This document shows positions 17,920 to 27,430 of a DNA stretch of 64,000 nt, in pieces. Source of the stretch: Paracoccaceae bacterium (GTDB lineage Bacteria > Pseudomonadota > Alphaproteobacteria > Rhodobacterales > Rhodobacteraceae); the NCBI GenBank assembly GCA_022823605.1, contig JAJEHS010000001.1, forward strand, positions 310,001 through 374,000, in the 5' to 3' direction. The stretch's first letter is position 1, and every line of letters starts with the position of its first letter. Made by a program: the position numbers and the translations under genes. A model generated the notes under the pieces. It had not been told where the DNA came from. It saw nothing but the letters and a program-made list of their open reading frames with translations, and did no database searches.

Positions 17920-18285
17920 TGGATGATCCTACAACAAGCACTAACATATAATCCAAGTATAAACTATGAGCCTGTTCCAAAAGTCCAATTATGTTGTAAA
18001 TTCAATAAAATTCCAGACATAAAACCATTATTGAGTTCAAAATCAGTTATAATTTATAGGGCAAGCAGCATTATTTTATTACTTTTATGATTTATGATTT
18101 AGGCTCTAAAACCTTGAGGATTCCGCCTACCCGGTAGGGATCGTTCAAGGGAGCTTATTTCTTTGCCATCCTATTGGTTATCCCTCAGTTTATTCCATGC
18201 AATGGTAAAACAAAATGTCCTAATACTCATGATTAAAATTACCAGCGTTGATTAAGGGCATGTCTGAAAGCTTTCGTGTCCCTGC
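17920..18285. other. Intergenic stretch without recognised gene
   Basis: About 360 AT-rich bases between the deacylase and abiE genes. It holds the deacylase promoter side and a short palindrome CCTACC-C-GGTAGG at 18127-18139. The pair GAGCCT/AGGCTC about 130 bases apart might be ends of a tiny dead element, but this is weak. No coding signal was found. Confidence 0.5.
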
Positions 18286-19248
18286 TCAAAAGGGACTTGG
18301 ACCAGATACCCCACGGTAAAGGTCAGGGTCCTGCGAAGAACCGTTGCTGTTTTCGGGGGTACCTATATTGGAGGTTGATTCGGCTAGCCGGCCGTCTACC
18401 GTCCTGATCACATGTGACATGTATTCGGGCCTATCAATAGTTCGGGTTATGACGTCAAGCGGGAGGAATCGTGCCATCTCTTCCCTGAAACGTGTTTGGG
18501 TTTCGGCTTGTTGAAGCATTTGTCGCATGGCCTTCACCCGTTCTCCAAAGTCTTCTATTCCGAATTCGCCGATTCTTCCGGCGATCCATTCATGATTGGT
18601 TTGAATCCCTTGCCGGTCTAGCCAGGCTATATCCCAGATATCACGGAAACGAATACGGTTCCGGTTGACGGCAACCGGTAGGGACACGAGCTTGTTGGCC
18701 ATGATCTCTTCTCGACTCATGACCGGGACAAGCAAATCATCGAATCCGCTTGGCAGAACCGCGTAGTTTGGCCTTAATGAATGCAGGTCCCTGCTTCTGG
18801 ATTCCATTGTGGCAATGTCGATCTTGATCCTCTGGCGTGGCAGGTGTTTCTGCTGGGGATTGGTAACGACTGAAATTTGCCAAGTATCAACCGCAACCGC
18901 AGAACCTTCCTTTTTTTGGGGTTTTGGTTCCTTGACAGTAACCTCCAGACCATACCGACGTGTCAAATGCGTCCGGAGTACCTCCGAAATCCCATCCACA
19001 TCCTGACGGGTAAAATCGGAACCGCCGGCAAAATCCAGATCCTCGCTTAACCGATTGGCACCGAAACAGAGGCGCAATGCCGTGCCACCATGAAAAGTCA
19101 ATTGACCGAGAAATCCCTTCCTGTCCAATGCCCACAGGATCTCGTAATGGATCAGTTCCTTGATTACCACTGATTCCAATGGCTGCAATTCGGGTTTTTG
19201 AACCCATATCTGCCCTAGCATGTTCTGTAAATCAATTCTGGCCTGCAT
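18286..19248 (-). CDS. abiEii: AbiEii/AbiGii-type nucleotidyltransferase toxin
   Basis: Toxin of the AbiE type IV toxin-antitoxin system, which gives phage resistance by growth arrest. About 320 residues with the nucleotidyltransferase core FHGGTALRLCFGANRLSEDLDFAGG (GG/T...R...S.DLDF) and later MSREEIMANKLVSL and RFRDIWDIAWL, all typical of AbiEii. TTG at 19254 is open, but ATG 19248 sits 9 bases after AAGGAGG and is preferred. It overlaps the antitoxin gene by 17 bases, so the two are coupled. The C-terminal tail is Ser/Asn-rich and may be variable. Confidence 0.88.
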   Translation of the reverse strand: MQARIDLQNMLGQIWVQKPELQPLESVVIKELIHYEILWALDRKGFLGQLTFHGGTALRLCFGANRLSEDLDFAGGSDFTRQDVDGISEVLRTHLTRRYGLEVTVKEPKPQKKEGSAVAVDTWQISVVTNPQQKHLPRQRIKIDIATMESRSRDLHSLRPNYAVLPSGFDDLLVPVMSREEIMANKLVSLPVAVNRNRIRFRDIWDIAWLDRQGIQTNHEWIAGRIGEFGIEDFGERVKAMRQMLQQAETQTRFREEMARFLPLDVITRTIDRPEYMSHVIRTVDGRLAESTSNIGTPENSNGSSQDPDLYRGVSGPSPF

Positions 19249-19804
19249 CGGCAAGAACCTCCTTCAATTCCCCCTCGTCAATCAGGTGAACGTTCCGCCC
19301 GACCCGTCGCAGATCCCTGACAGCTGCCTTCGGGGTTGCCAGGCGCAACGGGTGACCAACGTCCCTGGTATGGGCAAGGATGTGGTCGCCACTTCTTTTG
19401 GTGTGGATGAATTCAATCCTTCCAAGGGTTGTGTCAAAGACTCCGGAACGGCCCGTTGTCATCACTGTAATGCCTGCCAGCGGGACCTGGGAGATGATTC
19501 CGTAAGCTGACAAGGCCGACTCCAGGCTGAGATAGTTGTAATGTCCCCTTCGAAGGGTGACGGCAATCCGTTCAAGTAGATGCTGCCCAAGGTTTCCCGA
19601 CAGCTTGTACATGTAAACCCCCCGTGCCACCCGCTGCAGAAAACCGGTGGCCGTCAACCGTTCAAGACTGGCCTTGAAAGTTACATCACTGTCCCCCTGG
19701 AAAAGCTTCCGCAGGTCATTGCGAGTGTAGACAAGGCGGCCTCTCCGACTCCACCGGTCAAGGATTTTGAGTGCTTCTTCAAGGCGCATGATATCTAAAT
19801 CCAT
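19232..19804 (-). CDS. abiEi: AbiEi-type antitoxin/transcriptional regulator
   Basis: Antitoxin and autoregulator paired with AbiEii. The 190 residues begin with a winged-helix segment (RNDLRKLFQGDSDVTFKASLERL...GFLQRVARGVYMY), followed by the AbiEi C-terminal region (YLSLESALSAYGIISQVP, TGRSGVFDTTLGRIEFIHTK, ATPKAAVRDL). Known AbiEi proteins bind inverted repeats in their own promoter; such a repeat lies directly upstream here (19808-19845). Start ATG 19804; another ATG at 19789 is possible. No clear ribosome binding site, so translation could be from a very short leader. Confidence 0.88.
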   Translation of the reverse strand: MDLDIMRLEEALKILDRWSRRGRLVYTRNDLRKLFQGDSDVTFKASLERLTATGFLQRVARGVYMYKLSGNLGQHLLERIAVTLRRGHYNYLSLESALSAYGIISQVPLAGITVMTTGRSGVFDTTLGRIEFIHTKRSGDHILAHTRDVGHPLRLATPKAAVRDLRRVGRNVHLIDEGELKEVLADAGQN

Positions 19805-19807
19805 TAA

Positions 19808-19845
19808 TTTACACTTAAGATATAATCATATATCATTTGTGTAAA
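19808..19845 (-). promoter_or_regulatory. Inverted repeat at the abiE promoter, candidate AbiEi operator
   Basis: TTTACAC (19808-19814) and GTGTAAA (19839-19845) are perfect inverted copies 31 bases apart. They flank an AT-rich core containing ATATAAT-like sequence, directly before the abiEi start. The position and known AbiEi behaviour suggest negative autoregulation. The remainder of 19846-20169 shows no gene. Confidence 0.5.
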
Positions 19846-20169
19846 CTTATTCAAGGTTTGCCTGTCTCTCTTTCCTTCGATATCCTTTAAAATTGCTTCA
19901 TCTGCAAATACATGCAAGGGTTGGCAAAGACATGAACCAGCAGTTCCTTATCATAACTGCTATCCTGTAAAAGGAACGACAGAGAAGAAATGGATGACAA
20001 TTGCGGTCTTATTTTAGGTTAGGGAATAAATTAAAATAAGAATCCTGTTAATTCAAAAAGTGAAATAAAATACTTCTGACAAAAACCCATATTGGACAAT
20101 TGAATTTCTAAATGACTTATACCTTTACAACCGTGTAAATAAACACAAGATCCCAATTTTCCAATCCAG

Positions 20170-21270
20170 ATGACATTCGAAGAAGCACAGTCATATTTTA
20201 GCTTTAAAGAAGCAGCAACATGTTTGGAAGAGCTTGATACTCCCATTCCGGTTATTGATCTGGAGATGGTGCTTCAAAACCTGACCAATGTTCAAAGGCA
20301 TTTTGATAATTTGGGGATAGCTTTTCGCCCACATGTCAAAACCCATAAAATGATACCTTTTGCTAAAATCCAACTGCATTTGGGTGCCTGTGGCATAACT
20401 GTCCAAAAGTTGGGAGAAGCTGAAATTATGGCGGAAGCCGGCATAGGTGATATTTTGATTGCCTATAACATTATCGGCCAACGAAAATTGACCAGATTGA
20501 TCAATCTAGCCAGACAGACTAAACTTACCCTCGTTGCCGATAATGAATTTTGTATCTCACAATTGAATACAGTAGCGGCAAGCAAAAACATCAACCTAGA
20601 TTTGCTAATCGAATGTGATACAGGTTTCAAACGAAACGGTCTTGCCAATCCCGAACAGGTATTGCAATTGGCCCAAACCATTGTTTCAAGTTCGAATTTA
20701 CGTTTCAAGGGTCTTATGACCTATCCACCGTCAGGTGAAAGGAAAGAGGTTTCTGCTCTGTTGTCTAACTTGCGAATGGTGCTTGAGGGTAATGGCATCC
20801 CCGTGCAAACCATATCTTCAGGGGGTACCAGGGATCTCTTTTTGGAAGAGGGGTTGGAGGGAATAACAGAATACCGGGCTGGTACCTATATTTTCAATGA
20901 TCGTATAATATTGGAAAAGGGTAGTTGCCAACTTCGGAATTGCGCAGCGAGGGTATTAGCCACCGTCGTTTCAAAACCCACAGAAGACAGGATAATTCTG
21001 GATGCGGGTTCAAAGGCCCTGACAAGTGACCTTAACGGCTTGATTGGTTATGGAATAGATCCAGGTTCTCAGGCCAAGGTAAGAAAACTGAGTGAGGAAC
21101 ATGGTCAGATGGAGGTGATGGGTGAGCCATCACCGAATGTTGGTGATCTTGTAGAGATACTCCCAAATCATATTTGTCCCGTTATTAATCTATACGATTA
21201 CATAGCCCTGAAATCAGGGAACAAGATATTGGGGCTCGTCAAGGTTGACGCCAGAGGTCGTGTTAGTTGA
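20170..21270 (+). CDS. DSD1-like PLP enzyme (D-threonine aldolase / D-serine dehydratase family)
   Basis: Fold-type III PLP enzyme of 366 residues. The alanine-racemase-like barrel carries the PLP lysine in RPHVKTHK (Lys57), with SSGGTRD binding phosphate. The C-terminal DSD1-type domain has EEHGQMEV and LPNHICPVINLYD, whose His and Cys bind zinc in D-serine dehydratases. Family members cleave D-threonine or deaminate D-serine, so it acts on a D-hydroxy amino acid. It faces a D-aminoacylase gene, suggesting a shared D-amino-acid role. The two genes converge with 12 bases between them. The exact reaction is not decided by sequence. Confidence 0.85.
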   Translation: MTFEEAQSYFSFKEAATCLEELDTPIPVIDLEMVLQNLTNVQRHFDNLGIAFRPHVKTHKMIPFAKIQLHLGACGITVQKLGEAEIMAEAGIGDILIAYNIIGQRKLTRLINLARQTKLTLVADNEFCISQLNTVAASKNINLDLLIECDTGFKRNGLANPEQVLQLAQTIVSSSNLRFKGLMTYPPSGERKEVSALLSNLRMVLEGNGIPVQTISSGGTRDLFLEEGLEGITEYRAGTYIFNDRIILEKGSCQLRNCAARVLATVVSKPTEDRIILDAGSKALTSDLNGLIGYGIDPGSQAKVRKLSEEHGQMEVMGEPSPNVGDLVEILPNHICPVINLYDYIALKSGNKILGLVKVDARGRVS

Positions 21271-21282
21271 TTTTGGTTTTAT

Positions 21283-22746
21283 TCAGGAAAAATCAGATTG
21301 CAGCAATCTGCCCGCATTTGAAACTCTGATACTGCCCGAGTATAAAGCCTCCTTGCCATTAACCCAGACCGCATTGATGCCCTCACTTGGGACCTTGGGT
21401 TTCTCGTAATCTGCTTTGTCGATGATGGTCTTTGGATCAAAAATTACCAAATCCGCAAAATGGCCTGGAGCTATCCTTCCCCGCTCGCCCAATCCGAATA
21501 CCTTCGCTGGCAAACCAGTCATTTTGTTTATTGCTTCAGACATGGTCAACAAACCAAGCTCTCTTGCATAATGGCCAATTATTCTTGGAAAGGTCCCCCA
21601 GAGGCGTGGATGTGGATGTTCGTCTTCGGGAATGCCGTCTGATCCGATTATGGCTATATCAGATTTTAATAATCTCTGAACATCTTCTTCATGCATCTGG
21701 AAATAGATAGCGCCCGCAGGCTTTAGCCGTCTTGCTGCTTCCTTGCAGGAAACTTCCCACTCCCTCGCTATGTCACCCAATTCCTGACCTGTTCTTTCAG
21801 GATGTGCTTTTGACCAGGTAACCATAATCCTTGTTTCCTCACTTACCTGATCCTCTTGCAAGATTGTGGAACCAGCCGTATAGGGATAAATATCAAAGTT
21901 CAGTGGTAATGATGGACGATGCTCTTCCAGTAATTGCAGGGTTTCCCGGGTTCGACCCCAGTTTTGACGGCCAGTACATTTATGATGAGATATGAGAAGG
22001 GGAACACCTGCCTTTTTGGCTGTCGAAATGGACTCGTCAATACTCTTTATTACATCATCTCCTTCATCCCTCATATGAGTGGTGTAAATGCCTCCATGGT
22101 TTTTCATTGCACTTGCAACCCCCACAACCTCTTCCTCACTTGCGGCTTTGTTTGGAGGGTAAAACAGTCCCGTCGAGAAGCCGCTGGCTCCTTCATTGAG
22201 GGCCTGGGTCAACAGATTGTGCATTGATCTGATTTCTTCCGAATTCGCTTCCCGATTTACATCATCCATCACCTTAATTCGCAGGGACGAATGTCCGATG
22301 AGGTAAACGAGATTCACGGCATGACCATTCTTGGTGAGGCTCTTGCGGTAGGATGCCATGGTGGGGAATTTGAACAAACCACTGTTGCCAAGGAGGTTCA
22401 AGGGGGGTGGTGGCATTTGGCCATTTAGTGTCAGGGGAGGCAGTGAAATGCCACAATTACCTGCAACGATGGTTGTTATCCCTTGCGACAGCTTGGGATA
22501 TATTTTGATTGGGTCTAAAACCGCATGATCATCATGGGTATGAGCATCAATAAAGCCTGGAGCGAGGGCCATTCCTAACAAATCATATTCCTTATCGGAA
22601 ATGACTTCAGAACGTTCGCCAGCAGGTGCCACGAAATCGATTTTCCCGTCTGAAATGCCAATATCGCCCTTGAAAGGTTCAGTACCATCGCCATCAAAGA
22701 TCAAGGCATTTCTAAAATGGAATTCAACCTGAAACCTATTATTCAT
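21283..22746 (-). CDS. N-acyl-D-amino-acid deacylase (D-aminoacylase)
   Basis: Amidohydrolase that frees D-amino acids from N-acyl-D-amino acids. About 487 residues with the metal-binding FIDAHTHDDHAVL, then VAGNCGISLPP (bridging Cys), GASGFSTGLFYPP, LISHHKC and IIGSDGIPEDEHPHPR, all in the order of D-aminoacylases. The end has the usual GHFADLVIFDP. The open frame extends to a TTG at 22782, but ATG 22746 (MNNRFQVEFHFRNALI) gives the standard beta-sandwich N-terminus. It lies downstream of dctM on the same strand but about 290 bases away, so it may have its own promoter. Confidence 0.88.
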   Translation of the reverse strand: MNNRFQVEFHFRNALIFDGDGTEPFKGDIGISDGKIDFVAPAGERSEVISDKEYDLLGMALAPGFIDAHTHDDHAVLDPIKIYPKLSQGITTIVAGNCGISLPPLTLNGQMPPPPLNLLGNSGLFKFPTMASYRKSLTKNGHAVNLVYLIGHSSLRIKVMDDVNREANSEEIRSMHNLLTQALNEGASGFSTGLFYPPNKAASEEEVVGVASAMKNHGGIYTTHMRDEGDDVIKSIDESISTAKKAGVPLLISHHKCTGRQNWGRTRETLQLLEEHRPSLPLNFDIYPYTAGSTILQEDQVSEETRIMVTWSKAHPERTGQELGDIAREWEVSCKEAARRLKPAGAIYFQMHEEDVQRLLKSDIAIIGSDGIPEDEHPHPRLWGTFPRIIGHYARELGLLTMSEAINKMTGLPAKVFGLGERGRIAPGHFADLVIFDPKTIIDKADYEKPKVPSEGINAVWVNGKEALYSGSIRVSNAGRLLQSDFS

Positions 22747-23038
22747 CAAAACAACATACCTGAACAAATCATCATATGGCAAATCTATTGGTGATTACAG
22801 TTGGAGTACAGCACGGTCCAATACTGAAATTATAAAATCATGACAATATTGGAGCAGAATTTCGGTTGTAGCAAAAAAACATGTCATCAGAAAACTGGCT
22901 TGTCACTGGATGCTGGAATTTCTGACCTGTTTCAAGCATTAGTTCGAGGTATGCACTTGTATTGTTAACTCAAGTATATCTTCAGTTGTTAATGGGAAAT
23001 TATTTTATATCTGGAATTCGTGATCATTTTGACCATCA

Positions 23039-24415
23039 TTATTGTTGTATAACCTCTGGACCCATGAAGAGGGTAGGAAGATAGGTTGAAATCCAGGGAA
23101 CATACGTAACGATAACCAAGAAGATCAGCAGGATACCCAAAAATGGAAAAGCTGCCCTGACAACCCTCATGACAGACATGCCGGATACCCCTGAGGTCAC
23201 AAAGAGATTCAATCCCACTGGGGGTGTAACCATTCCGATTTCCATATTGACTACCATTATTATGCCTAGATGGATGGGATCAATGCCCAGCTCGATGGCT
23301 ATTGGAAAAACAAGGGGAGCAACAATTATCAACAATCCCGAGGGTTCCATGAATTGCCCCCCGATCAGGAGTATGGCATTAACGATAATCAGGAACATTA
23401 TAGGTCCCAATCCAACTTGCAGCATATAGGAAGCTACATGTTGTGGAACCTGTTGGTCAGTTAGCACATGCTTTAGTATCAATGCATTGGCAATAATAAA
23501 CATCAGTGTGATGGTCAACTTGCCTGCATGATACAATGTATCTATGGTATCTCGATGGAAAAAAACCGTAATTATCGATGATGGACGTGATATTATGGTT
23601 CCCTTGATACCTTCAACCTGTCTGGCAAGAGGTCCCATGTCCCGATAGACAAAGGTAGCGATCAAAAAGGAATATACAGCTGCAACTGCGGCTGCTTCGG
23701 TAGGTGTGAACAATCCTCCATAAATTCCGCCAAGTATGATTATGATCAACAATAATCCCCAAAGGGCATCCCAAGCAGAGGCAAAAATCTCATGCCAACC
23801 CTTCCATTCTTCCCTCGGCATGTTTCTGATTACCGCTATGACAAAAATTGCTATCATCAGCATGAGACCCGCAAGCAGACCCGGAATAATACCGGCCAGA
23901 AACATACGGCCTATGGAGACATCAGTAGCAGAAGCATAAACAACCATGACAATTGAAGGAGGTATCAATATCCCCAGAGTTCCTGCATTGCAGATGACAC
24001 CTGCAGCAAAATCCTTGGAATAGCCTACCTGTATCATTCCACCTATTACAATAGGGCCAATGGCAATCACGGTTGCGGGGGAAGACCCCGACAAGGCTGC
24101 GAACATCATGCAGGCAAATACTCCGGCAATGGCCAACCCACCCGGCAAGTGCCCGACAACTGCTATCGAAAATCTGATTATCCTTCTGGCAACACCCCCG
24201 GTAGACATGAAACTGGAGGCCAATATGAAAAAGGGAATGGCCAGCAAGGTATAATGCCCCGCCATTGCTTGATAGAACGATTGGGCAATGGAAGCCAATG
24301 AAGCATCCGACAATACCAGAAGGAATACAATTGAAGAAAAGCCCAGGGAAACAGCAATGGGAACCCCGAAGATCAAAAGGCCTATGATCATTACAAAGAG
24401 GATAACAACCGACAC
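23039..24415 (-). CDS. dctM: TRAP transporter large permease, DctM type
   Basis: Twelve-helix membrane component that drives sodium-coupled uptake with DctP and DctQ. Typical segments: FSIAVVGHLPGGLAIAGVFACMMFAALSGSSPATV, NAGTLGILIPPSIVMVVYA and VNMEIGMVTPPVGLNLFV. A cytoplasmic insertion of roughly 40 residues (around GIKGTIISRPSS) makes it longer than the 440-residue model protein. TTG at 24451 is open, but GTG 24415 lies 4 bases after the dctQ stop behind GAGAAACGG and gives a normal N-terminus. Same operon as dctP and dctQ. Confidence 0.92.
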   Translation of the reverse strand: MSVVILFVMIIGLLIFGVPIAVSLGFSSIVFLLVLSDASLASIAQSFYQAMAGHYTLLAIPFFILASSFMSTGGVARRIIRFSIAVVGHLPGGLAIAGVFACMMFAALSGSSPATVIAIGPIVIGGMIQVGYSKDFAAGVICNAGTLGILIPPSIVMVVYASATDVSIGRMFLAGIIPGLLAGLMLMIAIFVIAVIRNMPREEWKGWHEIFASAWDALWGLLLIIIILGGIYGGLFTPTEAAAVAAVYSFLIATFVYRDMGPLARQVEGIKGTIISRPSSIITVFFHRDTIDTLYHAGKLTITLMFIIANALILKHVLTDQQVPQHVASYMLQVGLGPIMFLIIVNAILLIGGQFMEPSGLLIIVAPLVFPIAIELGIDPIHLGIIMVVNMEIGMVTPPVGLNLFVTSGVSGMSVMRVVRAAFPFLGILLIFLVIVTYVPWISTYLPTLFMGPEVIQQ

Positions 24416-24419
24416 TTGA

Positions 24420-25100
24420 TCAATCCGTTTCTCTTTGTGAATCAGTACCAATGGCGTCCTCTACCTCATGGCTGACTATCAAAGTCTCTGCCTTCCCATT
24501 CAGAATCATGATCGCTCCCTGAACAAATCTGACAAATATGAGCAGTGAAGCAAAAGGAAGGATGACATAGGGAATAAATCGGGGAAGTTTTTCGTATTCT
24601 TCCCCCTCATTCAACAGCGGTTCAAAAAAACGAAGAAAATCAAGCATGGGTATCTGGTCCGTCTCGTACCAGGCACGATCCCTCGTATTCCAGTCAAAAC
24701 CCGTAGGAAACCAGTGACCTGTCGTTTCATACAATCCGGCAAATGGTGCCCAGTAATCCCAGGATCCCTTGAGCAACAGGAAAGCATAGGCAATACAAAT
24801 GACAGATGCAAATATCCCAAACAGCTTCCGCCATCCTTGTCTTAAACTGTTGACTACGAAATCAACACCTATATGGGCAAATAACTTCATACAATGGCTG
24901 ATCCCCAAAAGCACCAGCCATGCGAACAGCACCAGGGTTACTTCCAACCCCCATATCAGGCTGTCATTAAACACATATCTCAATACAACATTCGTAAACG
25001 TAACTATGGTCATCAAGGCCAATATTACGGCTATGGATACTCTTTCGATCTTGTCGACATACAATCCGACGGTATCAATCAAGTTTGATTTGGTTTCCAT
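24420..25100 (-). CDS. dctQ: TRAP transporter small permease, DctQ type
   Basis: Four-helix membrane partner of DctM. The 226 residues match the long C4-dicarboxylate DctQ (about 227) rather than the shorter 160-170 residue forms. Helices are visible at about 18-40 (VSIAVILALMTIVTFTNVVLRYV), 50-70, 90-110 and near the C-terminus, with a long loop between helices three and four, as in DctQ. It follows a 12-pair hairpin after dctP and runs directly into dctM. Confidence 0.9.
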   Translation of the reverse strand: METKSNLIDTVGLYVDKIERVSIAVILALMTIVTFTNVVLRYVFNDSLIWGLEVTLVLFAWLVLLGISHCMKLFAHIGVDFVVNSLRQGWRKLFGIFASVICIAYAFLLLKGSWDYWAPFAGLYETTGHWFPTGFDWNTRDRAWYETDQIPMLDFLRFFEPLLNEGEEYEKLPRFIPYVILPFASLLIFVRFVQGAIMILNGKAETLIVSHEVEDAIGTDSQRETD

Positions 25101-25117
25101 GAGATTTCAATGAGTAC

Positions 25118-25147
25118 CCAACCGCATTTGATCAAAAATGCGGTTGG
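25118..25147 (-). other. Strong hairpin between dctP and dctQ
   Basis: CCAACCGCATTT (25118-25129) pairs perfectly with AAATGCGGTTGG (25136-25147) around a 6-base loop, 15 bases after the dctP stop. There is no T-run after it on the minus strand. It therefore probably protects the dctP message or partly blocks read-through, giving more binding protein than permease. Confidence 0.65.
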
Positions 25148-25161
25148 TCAATAATTACTGA

Positions 25162-26163
25162 TCAATTCGCGGCGTTGATCTCTTGGGCAGCAGCTATATT
25201 CTCCGCTCCTACATCTCCCTCGAACTGTTCCCAAACAGGCAACATGGCATCAACCCAAGCCTGACGCTGTTCATCGTTCAAGGTACGAATCGTATGGCCG
25301 GCATCAATAATGGCCTGCTTGGCACTTTCATTAACTGCAAAGGCTTCACCATTTCTTTGTTCGGTTACTTCCCTCAAGATCTGGGCCAGCTGATTGCGAA
25401 CATCCTTATCAAGGCTTTCCCACCAGTCAACTGAAGTTACAACCAGATAGTCGATGATACCATGGTTGGTTTCGGTAATACCATCCTGTACTTCGAAGAA
25501 TTTCCTGCCATAAATGTTTGACCAGGTATTTTCCTGCCCGTCAACCACACCGGTTTGCAAGGCTCCATAGACCTCGGAAAAGGCCATGGGTTGTGCCGAA
25601 GCTTCCAGAGCCTCGATCTGGGCAACCAGAACGTCGGATTTCTGTACCCGGAACTTCAACCCCTTGGCATCATCAGGGGTGATCAAGGGCTTGTTGGCTG
25701 AAAACTGCTTGAGTCCGTTGTGCCAGAATTCAAGACCAACCAGCCCACGTCGCTGCATGGAGTTTTTCATGGCTTCACCCGTTTCCGACAACTGGAAGGC
25801 ATCGACTGCCTCTATGTTCTTGAACATGAAGGGCAGATCGAAAATCCGGAACTGCTTGGTGAATTTCTCGAACTTCGAAAGGGAGGGAGCTGCAAACTGG
25901 ACATCTCCCTGCAGCATGGCTTCAAGTACCACATCATCGTTATACAATGTGGAATTGGGGAAAACCTCCATGCAGGCAACACCATTCATCTCATTGTTGA
26001 CCCTTTCCTGAAAAAGGGTTGCGGCAATGCCCTTCGGGTGTTTATCGGTGTTTGTTACGTGGCTGAATTTAATGACAATCTCACCCGGGTCACAATTGGC
26101 CCAAGCGAAACCTGCGGACAGCGAAAATGTTGCTGCCAAAAAGAAAGTTGTAATAATTCTCAT
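25162..26163 (-). CDS. dctP: TRAP transporter substrate-binding protein, DctP type
   Basis: Periplasmic binding protein, 333 residues, with a signal peptide (MRIITTFFLAATFSLSAGFAWA). Conserved DctP signatures: IKFSHVTNTDKHPKG near the N-terminus, KGLKFRVQKSDVL carrying the Arg that salt-bridges the ligand carboxylate, GVVDGQENTWSNIY, and FFEVQDGITETNHGI. These are close to the malate/succinate/fumarate-binding DctP group, so C4-dicarboxylate uptake is the likeliest function. The D-amino-acid genes next door leave open an N-acyl or dicarboxylic amino-acid ligand. First gene of dctPQM. Confidence 0.92.
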   Translation of the reverse strand: MRIITTFFLAATFSLSAGFAWANCDPGEIVIKFSHVTNTDKHPKGIAATLFQERVNNEMNGVACMEVFPNSTLYNDDVVLEAMLQGDVQFAAPSLSKFEKFTKQFRIFDLPFMFKNIEAVDAFQLSETGEAMKNSMQRRGLVGLEFWHNGLKQFSANKPLITPDDAKGLKFRVQKSDVLVAQIEALEASAQPMAFSEVYGALQTGVVDGQENTWSNIYGRKFFEVQDGITETNHGIIDYLVVTSVDWWESLDKDVRNQLAQILREVTEQRNGEAFAVNESAKQAIIDAGHTIRTLNDEQRQAWVDAMLPVWEQFEGDVGAENIAAAQEINAAN

Positions 26164-26356
26164 AGGTATTCTCTCTTGCTATTGGTCTGAAAACATTTCC
26201 AATCCTTAAGGGGTAATTCCATATGGATTGGAATCGAAATTTCGGTGATTATAGTAATCAAAGACAATCCTTCAAATAAAAGGTTGTGGAATCGAGGTTT
26301 CAGGAAATGGTTTTCAAAACCCTGAACAATTTGAATTTTGAAATTGTGTGTGGGTT

Positions 26357-27337
26357 CTATCTGGCTAGATTTTCAAATTCCTGAAACTTGATGCTTAATC
26401 GTTCTGGATCAGGAAAGTTATTTCTGTTCTTGGGTAAAAGCAGTTTTTTTCCTTCAACGCTCTTTAACAATGCAAGGGTTTGACCATCCTTTGCATTGAT
26501 TAGGGTTCGGGACAAATGCAATCCATATTCTGGATCAATACCAATCAAATTGGCGTCATAGGCGGCATGGTGCAATTTGGTTAGGGGTAAGCCATTTACA
26601 ATTTCTGGTTGGCCAAATTTCGGGTTTTTATCTTCCACAATATGAGCCACATCAATTAACGGAACCTTATGTTCGGGATGTATTCGGCGGGGTTCAGGAA
26701 ATCCCGAAATGGCACATTTGTAGTCATAGGCCTCCATAACTGCAGTTCTGAATCTTGATTGGTGAAGCCTGGTCTTAATGTTACTAAACCTATATTTTCG
26801 CTCAATATAGGTCGAAAGTTGTTCATCAACCTGGATTTTCAAATTCTGCCAATCACCAAGTCGATCGATTTTAATTTTGACTTCTAGTTTATGGGGGTTC
26901 CAATCACTTATAAATACAGGGAATTCAGGTAAATAGTACCCCTTACCCGTTCCTATGAAATATATTATTGGTGTATTGTTTTCGCATGCCTTCAAAAGGT
27001 ATTGATTTTCTTTTGCATTGGGGTCTGTTCCCATAAATGAATAGTCCAATTCATCCACACCCGCATAAATTTTATTGTATATATCAATCTGATCACGGTA
27101 GGTAGCTTGATAGAGGGATCTTGGAAAAACCGTTTTGACAGAAAGTAGCGACGCCATTTGCCAGGGCTTGTGTATGCCTTTTTGTCGATTGTGCAAGGTT
27201 ATTCTATTATTATCGAAGGTAAACCCCTCATCAAGTTGTGTATAATGCAATCGCCCATTCACTTTGGGTAAATTGGCTAAATGTTCAAAAGCCTTCAGTC
27301 TAATCTGGTGATCGATTTCATCTGAACGGCTAGACAT
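26357..27337 (-). CDS. HNH endonuclease family protein (COG3440-like)
   Basis: 326 residues: an N-terminal region of about 190 residues with no recognised motif, then an HNH module. AYDYKCAISG (Cys208) is followed by IDVAHIVEDK (His232), VNGLPLTKLHHAAYDANLIGI (Asn249, His256-257, Asp261). This is the pattern of predicted HNH restriction endonucleases of the COG3440 type. It is alone, divergent from a SprT-like gene; no methyltransferase is nearby. It may be an orphan or modification-dependent nuclease; the target is unknown. Confidence 0.78.
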   Translation of the reverse strand: MSSRSDEIDHQIRLKAFEHLANLPKVNGRLHYTQLDEGFTFDNNRITLHNRQKGIHKPWQMASLLSVKTVFPRSLYQATYRDQIDIYNKIYAGVDELDYSFMGTDPNAKENQYLLKACENNTPIIYFIGTGKGYYLPEFPVFISDWNPHKLEVKIKIDRLGDWQNLKIQVDEQLSTYIERKYRFSNIKTRLHQSRFRTAVMEAYDYKCAISGFPEPRRIHPEHKVPLIDVAHIVEDKNPKFGQPEIVNGLPLTKLHHAAYDANLIGIDPEYGLHLSRTLINAKDGQTLALLKSVEGKKLLLPKNRNNFPDPERLSIKFQEFENLAR

Positions 27338-27430
27338 ATGTTTTTGCCCTTATTGGATAATTTTCTTGTTGGTATAAATTGGATGTACCAAGTCAGAATT
27401 ATACATTTTAAAAATTCATAATATAACAGA

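Noticed and set aside
17966..18102. Miniature inverted-repeat element bounded by GAGCCT/AGGCTC
   Set aside because: Only six matching bases at each end and no target duplication seen.
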